Positions 23,955 to 64,000 of a DNA stretch of 64,000 nucleotides are shown piece after piece. Position numbers and translations under genes: made by a program. Location of the stretch: positions 33,253,520-33,317,519 of the forward strand of contig OX387192.1 in assembly GCA_947561395.2 (NCBI GenBank), given 5' to 3'. The notes beneath the pieces are model-generated. The model was not told where the DNA came from. It worked only from the letters and a program-made list of their open reading frames with translations, and did no database searches. This DNA comes from Buxus sempervirens (Eukaryota; Streptophyta; Magnoliopsida; Buxales; Buxaceae). The first letter of the stretch is position 1; the number at the start of each line of letters is the position of its first letter.

Positions 23955-26900
23955 TTAGAAAGGTGAAAAATCATCACCAACCATAAAGGCAGTAGGAATG
24001 CTTGCTTCTTGAGCATGGTGAGACTCCATTTTTGAGTCCAGTATTGCCAGTTGAGGCTTTACCCATCCTGGATTGTACCTTCCTTCAACCCATAAAGCTT
24101 CCCCAGTATCCTTGTGCTTGAAATCTGGATATTTTGGGTTCTTCTGAAAAATGCGTGAAATACTTGAATTATCAATCTGAAGTATAAACTACCAAAACCA
24201 GATCAGCAAGTAAAAGAAAGTCAATGTTAAGTGATTCTTATCTTTAATGAAATTTGGCATATTTTCGGCATTGATCATGATTTATAGTGATTCTTTCCAT
24301 CATATAGATACACTTCACAGAATGACTTCATGATGATGGATTTAAGTTTCCCTGACATAGCAAAATTTCCCTCAAAATTTCTCTTACTTGATATTTCCCA
24401 CATCCTGGAAGTTTTTTATAGAGAAAGATCTCATAGAAGCAAAATTTTCCGAAAAATTTCTTCATTCCCAAAATTGAAATCTAAAATCATGCATGCAATT
24501 ACAGACAGAGACATTACCTCCAGCATGCAAAAGACTCCACTGCCAGATTAGGACATGTTAGTAAAAGAAACAAAATGCATCCGTTTACTTATGAGAGATC
24601 ATAGAAATTACCTTGTTCTTCCTATTATCCCACCAGTCCACAGGATTAGCAAAGAAAGCCTGCCACAGCTCCTCTACAGAACCTGCATCATTAGAAACGT
24701 AACTCCTGAGCTTCCCACCTGCAGCACTAATTAACAACATAAAAGTAATGTCAATAAGTTTAAATGAAACACTCTATTGTGCTCAAATCCAAAATGATAT
24801 TTGCCTGCTGTCATGGAGTTTGCATGATGCTCATATAAGGGCGCTGGAGAGTAGTTATTTTCAACAAAATTCAGCTGTTGAACTACCACCTGCAGAAGAT
24901 TCTGATAAATCCTTAAAATTTCAGGATAAACAAATAGGATCAGGAAATTTTAAGGCCGTAGGCTGATGGAACCTTGTAGTAGGTCTGAAGCTTCCCATCA
25001 TCACCTTCAACCATATCTGAGACAAGCCGACCAGAAACATATATACGGTGGCCTTTCTCTACATGCTGAAAAGCAGTGAGTGCCAACTCGTCCCATAATG
25101 TTAAATTGATCCTGCAGGCACAATCTATTGGTTAAAAAAATGCTTAGCATCCACGGCATATTACAAAGAATGGTATCATAAACCAATTATTTGGCAATCT
25201 CATGGGGAAAAAATCGGCAATAAGAAAACAGTAGGTCAAATCTATACACCATGTATGTAACATGACATGCTTGCCACGGTTTTATGGAGATTACACCATA
25301 GAATCTTGCCATTGACAAGCTCTATTGGCAATTTCATGAGGGAAATCAGTTCAGAAGAGATTTCAATTTCCATCTATAACAAATCAATAAAAATCACTAC
25401 CATGATGTGCATTACAAGATCTGTCCATTTGAAAATTCATGAAATTATCAAAAAACGAAATTTCAGTTAGCCAAGACAAATCATTTCAATGATAAAGCAA
25501 GAGCACAGAAATACTATCAAAGATGAAAGAGTCAAACAATTTTTTATAAGTCAATTATATTAAGATATTTACCACAGTTCATGGAGGACAACTACTTTAT
25601 ATCAAATTCTGAGGTCATAACTGTGGCTTAAAGTACGGTTCCTATTGTACAACCAGTACGTACTTGTGGCTACATCAAAGGGCCCATGATCCCAGCCAAT
25701 GTCTCAAGATCAACCAGTCCTATACAAGTACAGATTGCCTATTCCATATCAATATTGGAGCCAAATGGTAAAATTTCCATATCAATACCATTAGTTTAAG
25801 CCCTGATTATGATCATAATAGAAACAGTGTCTAAACTTGTTTCCTCATTGGAAAATAGATAAGTTCAAATTGCACCTTTAATAATATGTTTCTGCACCAG
25901 AGCTGGATGATACAGGTACGGTAATTTTACTATTACTTTAAACCTTAGAGACAACCAAATTGGCAATAGTGTCTAAACATACCTCTTAACTGGAAAATGA
26001 AGAAACTAAAATTGCATACTCAATAAAGTATCTCCCAGAAAAAAGGATCGAACAATTGTTTATTTAAAAACGCAAATAGGCTTACCATCAGGGTGAAATA
26101 CATGAGAAATTCTTTGACAAAAAGAGCTCTCTAGTGTATATCATTAAAGGATCACATTGTGTTTCTCCCACTATTCTAATAAAAAATTATATATAGATGT
26201 GCTTTACTCATCAGTCACTGCTCAAGAGACCTACACCTCAATTGTCCTGCCCTACTGAAGATTAGCCCAATCTTAACATTGACAACCTTTCACTACAACC
26301 CTGGGCTGTCGGATAAAAAGGAAGTACTTTGATACCACACATATAGCCAGTCATAAATGATCTGACCAAATTGATATTCATAATACCATTTGGGCTGAGA
26401 AACGCGAGGTAACTTAAGCTTAACATTGACAACTGTTCAATACAAACCTGGGGCTACTAGTTAGCAAAGAGGGATTTTGACATCATAAAGGAAGTCATTC
26501 AAAAATTATTAAACCAAAATTATATTCTTAATACCAGTTGGGCTGAGACATGTTAGGCTGAAAATCATTCATCGTCATCATCAACATAAGCTAGTTCCCA
26601 CCAAAGTGAAGTTGGCAACGGCAACACGAATCTTGTTTCTCCATCCTATTCCATAAAAATCATCACTTTAATTAACTTATGTTTATGTAAGTCTTGTTTT
26701 ATTAACTCCATCCATGTCTTTTTAGATCTTCCTCTTGATCTCATAGGCTCTTCAATATGCATCATCTCACATCTTCTTACAGGTGCATCTCTCGATCTAT
26801 ACTTTACATGTCCAAACCACCTTAACCCACTCTCCTAAATTCTATCCCTAATGCATTCTCTACCATAACACTTTTGAATAATTTTAATACACGTCCATAT

Positions 26901-28719
26901 TAGTATCTTCATCTCGTCATCATTCATCATCTAAACATGTTGTTTTTTTGCTGCCCAACATTATGTATCATACAACATAGTTGGTCTAATTTATGTCTTA
27001 TAAAACTTACCCTTTAATTTAAGTGAAACACACTTATCACATAATACCCTACAAGAATCCTTCCACTTAAGCAAACTAGCACTAATTTTATGTGTTATTA
27101 GGTTCATCAATTACTCCATCGTTTTGTACTACTGATCTGAGATATCTAAATTGATTGTTTAAAGGGATATCCTAATTGTCAACTTAATGGTTCTATTACT
27201 TATATTGTTATTTATATTAAAAGGGCATTTCATATATTCAGTCTTTGCATGAATCATTTTAAAACCCTTTGACTCCAAGTTATCTCTCTACAGTTCTAAG
27301 TTATCATTTACTTCTTATCTAGTGTGACCTACTAAGATTGCATTATCTACAAATAGCATGCACCAAGGCACTCATCTTTAATATGACTGGTCAACTCATC
27401 CATAGTTAAACAGAATAGATAAAGGTTAATAGCTAACATTAAAAACTCAGTTGTCTTGCTAGAAACAATTTTTACTAAAGGCTCTCTTATATACATCCTT
27501 AATTGCATCAATATATTCCATTGGTTGCACCTTTTTATACAAAGTCCACCAAATTAGTTCTCTCAGAACCCTATCATTTGCTTTTTTCCAACCATATACC
27601 GATCTTTTTCCTTTTCTCTAGACTTTTCTATTAATAGTCTAAGTAAAAGTATAGCTTTTGGAGTGGACCTTCCATGCATAAATCCAAAATGGTTTTCTAT
27701 CACTCTGATTATTAGTCATTTTTCTGTATACAATCATTTTTTTACAACGGTTTTATAGTCTGACTTATAAGTATAATTCCAAAGTAACTTGCACACTCTT
27801 GCACATTGCCCTTATTCTTATATATATTGGCACCATATTAAGGATTCTAACATTTGGTGTTTTCCCAGTCTTTAAAATCATTGAGTTTGCACATTTCCCT
27901 TACTCTTAAATAAATTGGCACGGTACTAAGCTCCAAGCATTTGGCATTTTCCCAATCCTTAAAATCATTGAGTTGGGCATTAAGGTCCGATAAGGAGACA
28001 GCAGATAAACGACCTAAACAGCAAGATGTGGTGAGAGGATCTCGTAATTTGTCAGCCCCTTCTATAATTTTTTCCGTCTCATCCTTTATTGCTCTCTTAT
28101 TAAACTGTTTTCTACGGAGATGAACAAGAACAAGTAGGAAAAGATTTCCAACATTTGAAAGTTGTGGAAAGAACTACACCGAATTGAGTGGTTCTATAAC
28201 CCATTCTCCTTCATTTTACGACAGAGAAAAGCATCAACCAAACCATAATTATTGAAATATGCCATTCTCGCATTCGATTAAACCAAATAAACGACCAAAG
28301 TGACCATTTGGTTACCAGAGCGTATCAGAAGCAGATGTTTTAACGGCGAGACGCGTCCACCCGACGACCTTGCCGGAGCTGAGCTGCTTGATTTGTACCG
28401 GAGTTCCAACATTGCCGATGAGTTGAACCGAATTGGAGAGCTCCTTCTTCCATGGTATCTCAGAAGGTCTGGGGTACATCACTCTCTCGTGGAGGTTGTT
28501 GTACTCGAATGAGCATCTGAGACGACCACCAAACCCCAAATGCCGTTTCTTCGTTCTTTTTGTCGGAGAAGAGAAGAGACAGAAAGACCAGCTAGGGTTT
28601 ACCCGGGGCAAAGAAGAACACGAGCAGAAAAGCTTATTTACTGATACCGCATTAAGATGTAACGCCATCTCCCTATCCCTGTCTCCTCCCAGCGAAATCG
28701 CCTGCAATTTCCGCGCCAA
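23955..28719 (-). CDS. OSB: OSB-family organellar single-stranded DNA-binding protein
   Basis: OSB proteins bind single-stranded DNA in mitochondria or plastids and restrain recombination between short repeats. Exons, 5' to 3': 28719-28316, 25111-24973, 24889-24805, 24718-24612, 24143-23955 (stop TAA). They encode 307 residues, or 290 from a second ATG at 28668, which gives a more typical targeting peptide (MALHLNAVSVNKLFCSC). After the presequence comes an SSB-type OB fold (WKKELSNSVQLIGNVGTP, LWDELALTAFQHVEKGHRIY, then VVVQQLNFVE). One C-terminal PDF motif, the family signature, follows (WQAFFANPVDWWDNRKNK, then NPKYPDFKHKDTGEALW). A single PDF motif fits the OSB1/OSB2 type; which paralogue and which organelle cannot be told. 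The intron 24804-24719 is GC-AG and intron 1 (3.2 kb) holds an RTE LINE. The gene converges with MED14. Confidence 0.93.
24719..24804 (-). other. GC-AG intron of the OSB gene
   Basis: This 86-base intron starts with GC (GCAG, then GCAAAT) and ends with TGCAG. Only this donor gives the phase needed by the next exon, making a Gly codon across the junction (MTA, then GGKLRSY). The nearest in-phase-0 GT (in AGAGTGTTT) would throw the downstream exon out of frame. GC-AG introns are a known minor class in plants. Confidence 0.85.
25625..25802. repeat. Short inverted-repeat element in OSB intron 1
   Basis: Ends GGCTTAAA (25625-25632) and TTTAAGCC (25795-25802) are inverted repeats around about 160 bases containing GTACG-rich direct repeats. 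No exact target duplication is visible, so a MITE is only one possibility. Confidence 0.4.
26272..26560 (+). repeat. Diverged tandem duplication, about 147-bp unit
   Basis: The anchors CTTAACATTGACAAC (26272 and 26419) and TAATACCA.TTGGGCTGAGA (26381 and 26529) repeat at offsets of 147-148 bases. The two units are diverged. They abut the RTE LINE in OSB intron 1. Confidence 0.7.
26565..27900 (-). mobile_element. RTE-clade LINE remnant in OSB intron 1
   Basis: Minus-strand reading gives MDELTSHIKDECLGACYL (about 27355-27410), EVNDNLEL...DNLESKGFKM, then KLKGKFYKT and LRWFGHVKYRSRDAPVR (about 26785-26835). It ends at a GATGATGACGATGA tail near 26566-26580. This is the 3' half of an RTE reverse transcriptase with stops. 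It lies in sense orientation in the OSB intron. Confidence 0.85.
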
Positions 28720-28907
28720 AGTTGCGTTTATTGCGTACCGTTCTTATCTCAAGTACGCCCAGTGCGTAATACGCTACCACTGGATTTGAGGCCTTGGCAG
28801 TTGGACATGAACCTTCATCGCAGTCTTCGACTCTTCGAACGTGTTACGCCCCATGGCCAGGCGTAGTAAGCACTCCTTTTCCATTATTTGCTCTGAACCG
28901 CTCAAAC

Positions 28908-29046
28908 CAAAATTTAAAAACTCGGTATCGGCTTTGCTATCGGCCCAACCTGATGCCTATATTGGCCGATATTTCCGGAAAAAACCTCGAGTATCGAGCT
29001 GGTACTCTGTATCACCTCGAGTCATATTCGTGTTTTAAAACCTTTG
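28908..29046. mobile_element. hAT-type MITE, 139 bp
   Basis: The exact 8-bp target duplication GCTCAAAC (28900-28907 and 29047-29054) flanks imperfect terminal inverted repeats (CAAAATTTAAAAAC against CAAAGGTTTTAAAAC). The interior carries TATCGGC / GCCGATA motifs. It sits between the OSB start and the 3' end of the channel gene. Confidence 0.85.
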
Positions 29047-29054
29047 GCTCAAAC

Positions 29055-29642
29055 GGCCCAGTTCCCTTCACAACTCAGCCACAGCCATCCAGAGTTTATT
29101 TTCCATTTGCTTTTTCATTTGCTCTGCTTTATTTTCTGTGTTTTTACTCATTGCCTAGTCATGGAATAAATTTTTACATTTGTAACAGGTTTTAAACAAG
29201 AAGGGGATTGAGGCCCAAAAGATCAGAAGTTGGACGCTTTGAGTCTATGTTGTCAGTGATATTCCTCATGACAACTTGAATGATATTCCTCACAACTTGA
29301 ATGAACCTGCTTACTCAGATGTTTAATGTTTGATGATTGCTTACTCAAGTAAAATGAGTTAGGAGTTATTGAGAATTAATGGAACCTATTGGATCATATG
29401 CCAGTCTCCAGTTACCTCTTATTATGTCAGTATGGTTGTCGACATCTAAAATCGATTTGATTGTTCATCTACTACTCCAGGGTGGTATCTGGGATTATAT
29501 AAAAATGACTGGCAGATGATCCTTGAAACCAGTATCAAAAGAACTTGACATACACAGGATTTCCACGAATGAAATCTGATGAGAGAGAATGTATATAGCC
29601 TAGGAGAAAAGTAAAGGGAATTATAATGGATTAAATATACAT
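29055..29642 (-). other. Spacer downstream of the channel gene
   Basis: The span between the MITE and the channel stop codon holds no coding domain. The part next to 29643 should be the channel 3' UTR. Regulatory sequence for OSB, which is transcribed leftwards from 28719, may also lie here. Confidence 0.5.
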
Positions 29643-61299
<31,657 letters not shown>

Positions 61300-61371
61300 T
61301 TTCGATGAATGTCTGCCACGCTCTGTGGATCACAGATTCTCCATCTTTAAAGCTTGAACGGAGTTATATAA

Positions 61372-62860
61372 GACATAATAACATAACGAAGACAGAAAGC
61401 GAAGTTTCTCTCTCCATGTGATTCTCAACAGTTCGGTGTCTGGACTCAGGACCTCTGACTTGCAAAAGGACGCCGGTTTGCCCTCCTCCACTTTTATGTA
61501 CTTACTTTTAGACTGATTTACATGTTTTTTTTTTTTCTTGTAACTTATTTTCACTTTTATTTAGAGTCCTGAGATTATTGTATCAATCTTATTTGACTTT
61601 CTGGGGATTTCTATATTTTATTTTAAAAGTTTGGAGATCTTTTAATTTTAAGGAAATTAGTTAGGACCTTTATGTGCTTTGTATTTTCAAAAAAAAAAAA
61701 AAAGTATCTATAAATGTTTTAATATGGACATAATTAAAATTGATGAATTTTAAATTCTTATTTTTTAATTATTACTGAAAGTATTGTCATAATATAACCT
61801 CGTTTATTTTTTTTATTTTTTGTTTTATTGAAGATTTCTTTCTATTTGCCTGGGATTTAAACAAGACAACTAATTTTGGGAATAGGTTGTACTTGAAAAG
61901 TATTTTATTTTAATTTTATTTTTTTTGTTGTTTTGAAATTTTCTTTCTATTTACATGGGAATCTAATAGAAAAAATAATTTTGGGTATTGTTTGTGCTTT
62001 GATAATAAGAAATACTTTATTTTTATCGTTAACTTTAAAAAATAAAAAGAGTTTTATACTGTCACAATTATAGAATTATAAATATTTATGGCAATGTATA
62101 TATAAATATTAGTTAATTGATAGCTCTTTATTGTCATGTTATTTTAATTAGTATGTTAAAATCATTGTGCTTAACTATGTTTGTGAATTGATTTTTATGA
62201 TACCGAATGAATTTTTTTTATATGATAATTTTAAACTCAAAATTATCTAATAGTTCTTTATAGATTTTTTTTAAAGTTTTTATATGTATATGGATTAGTT
62301 AACTTATTTATATGGTTTTGATTTAAAATAAACATATATTAATGTTATAATATGGGCATAATAAAAAATGATATTAATTAAATATATATTAATGTTATGA
62401 TTATTAATTAAATATATATGGATTTATAATTACTAAAATTAAAATTATATGAGAAGGAGTCTACATTTCCAAGAGTTATGATATTAGAACTAATAGTTTA
62501 ATTAATGAATACTCATTAAATGACTCGCGACAATAATAAAATTATATTTTTCATTCTTTGTTAAACTTAATCTTTTATTTTAATATTGTAATTCTTAACT
62601 ATCAAATCTTTATTTATTTATTTGAACAATTCTAACTTAATTAACTTTTTATTCAATTTCTTCAATTCTATTAATAAAATAAATTATCTTATTTTGAGCG
62701 ATAAGTACATAAGAATTTTTGTTAATCTTGTATTCTATTAATTTTAAACATGATAATTATTTTATTTAGTCGCAATCATGAGGTATCATAACATGAATAA
62801 TGGTGACTCATACCTTTTTTTTTTAGAACTTAGTAGGATTTTACTAATAATTCCAAAATT
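61372..62860. other. AT-rich DNA upstream of the channel gene
   Basis: This holds distal promoter or intergenic sequence, very AT-rich with many T and A runs. I see no gene, element boundary or conserved motif that can be supported. Confidence 0.5.
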
Positions 62861-62869
62861 CTTTTAGTT

Positions 62870-63790
62870 GCATAATTGTTGGAGAAGAAATAGGATTTTA
62901 TTAGAATCCTGTCAATAGCAACAACAAAAAGAGTAATCCTGGAATTAGGTACTTCGTAATTATATCTATAAACATACAAAATCATATTATGAAATCATGA
63001 ATTAACAATTATTACATTAAACTATAAATTTAGCTTGATGTAAGTAGAATTGACAATTATTATATTAAACTATAATTAAATTAAGCAAAGATTATAGTTT
63101 AATATAATAATTGTCAAGTCTACTTACGTTAAGCTAGATTTTCAGTCTAATGTAATAATTGTTAATTATAATTCTTTTAGTCAAATAATTATCATATAAA
63201 TAATAGTGATTGTTATTTTTTATTTTTTAATTTAGATAAGTATCAAGGAAGAAGTTTGATTTAATAGGACTCATGGTGTAATTGGAGAAGAAATAGGATG
63301 TAGTTATTTTATATAAGCAACACTTATATGTATCTATTTTTTGTTTTATTTAATTAGAGAAGAAATAAGATTTTAATAGATTCACGTCAATAGTAAAGAG
63401 AAAAAAAGGTAATATCGACATTAGATATTTTAGAATTATTAGCAAATGTACGAAATCATTATTATGAATCATGAATTAATAATTATTACATTAAACTATA
63501 ATTTTTCGATAAGTATAAGAATCAAGGAAGAAGTTTGATTTAATAGGGCTCATGGTGTAATTGGAGAAGAAATAGGATTTAATTATTTTATATAAATAAT
63601 ATTTATACTTGTCTATTTTTTGTTTTATTCCATTGGAGAAGGAACAGGGTTTTATTAGAATTCACTCTTTGTAATAAACAAGAAGAAGATAATCTTGAAA
63701 TTATATATTTTAGAACTATTAATAAATGTACGAAATCATTCTTATGAAATCATGAATTAATAATTACTACATTAACATATAATTTCTAGT
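62870..63790 (+). repeat. AT-rich tandem repeat field, about 279-bp period
   Basis: TCAAGGAAGAAGTTTGATTT recurs at 63243 and 63522 (offset 279). GGAGAAGAAATAGGAT-type and ATTAATAATTATTACATTAA-type motifs recur throughout, with a partial third unit from 62876. The hairpin at 63000-63167 is embedded in the first unit. It is non-coding and may be a minisatellite or decayed transposon termini. Confidence 0.8.
63000..63167. repeat. 77-bp inverted repeat with 14-base loop
   Basis: Arms 63000-63076 and 63091-63167 are equal in length and complementary with only a few mismatches; the inner 23 bases next to the loop pair perfectly. The transcript would form a long hairpin. It lies inside a field of AT-rich tandem repeats. 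Confidence 0.9.
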
Positions 63791-64000
63791 AATTAATTTT
63801 GGGATATATAACAAACTATAGTTATGTTTAGTAACTATAACAAACTATAGTTAATTTTGGAGTAAAATCCAAGAATAAAACTGTGAGACCTGATAGTGCA
63901 AAATAGATAATACTATTAATGATGGAATCCAGGTGTTATATATATATATTATTTATGCAATACAGGTAAACAGTACACATTAATGCATAAGATTATATTA

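Noticed and set aside
28433-29195. Plus-strand open frames of 118 and 133 codons
   Set aside because: The first is antisense to OSB exon 1 and the second crosses a MITE; neither has coding character of its own.
62870-63790. CRISPR-like regular repeats
   Set aside because: Units are about 279 bases, AT-rich and without short conserved repeats and unique spacers; the context is plant nuclear DNA.

Overview
This window is nuclear DNA of a flowering plant, most likely a woody dicot. The signs are intron-rich genes of plant-specific families, AT-rich introns, and plant L1 and RTE LINEs, an Au-like SINE, hAT MITEs, Ty1/copia and Ty3/gypsy remnants and a TRIM-like cluster. I see no operons, CRISPR array or rRNA/tRNA gene.

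Three protein genes can be reconstructed exon by exon. (1) Plus strand, 8079-19999: MED14 (STRUWWELPETER), the scaffold subunit of Mediator. All seven exons after the first are present; the N-terminal exon lies left of the window, so intron 1 is over 8 kb. (2) Minus strand, 28719-23955: an OSB-family organellar single-stranded DNA-binding protein in five exons, one of whose introns is of the GC-AG type. (3) Minus strand, 61299-29643: a POLLUX-like plastid envelope ion channel (PEC1/PEC2 family) in 25 coding exons over about 31.7 kb. Splice phases close without a gap to an 889-residue protein. MED14 and OSB converge; the channel and OSB lie in tandem on the minus strand.

Layout: 1-7570 is nested transposons (two or more L1 LINE copies, a 2.39-kb solo LTR with 5-bp target duplication, an Au-like SINE) in MED14 intron 1. 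8079-19999 is MED14, with RTE and L1 fragments in its introns. 20000-23954 is the convergent intergenic region with a hAT MITE. 23955-28719 is OSB, with an RTE LINE in intron 1. 28720-29642 is a short spacer with a second hAT MITE. 29643-61335 is the channel gene, whose introns hold gypsy integrase and LINE RNase H remnants, a 510-bp tandem duplication, a TRIM-like cluster, copia remnants and a solo LTR. 61372-64000 is very AT-rich upstream DNA with a 77-bp hairpin and about 280-bp tandem repeats.

The three genes do not form a pathway: one acts in nuclear transcription, one in organelle DNA maintenance and one in plastid ion transport. The main interest is in gene architecture and transposon archaeology. 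I did not find evidence for an undescribed multi-gene system.
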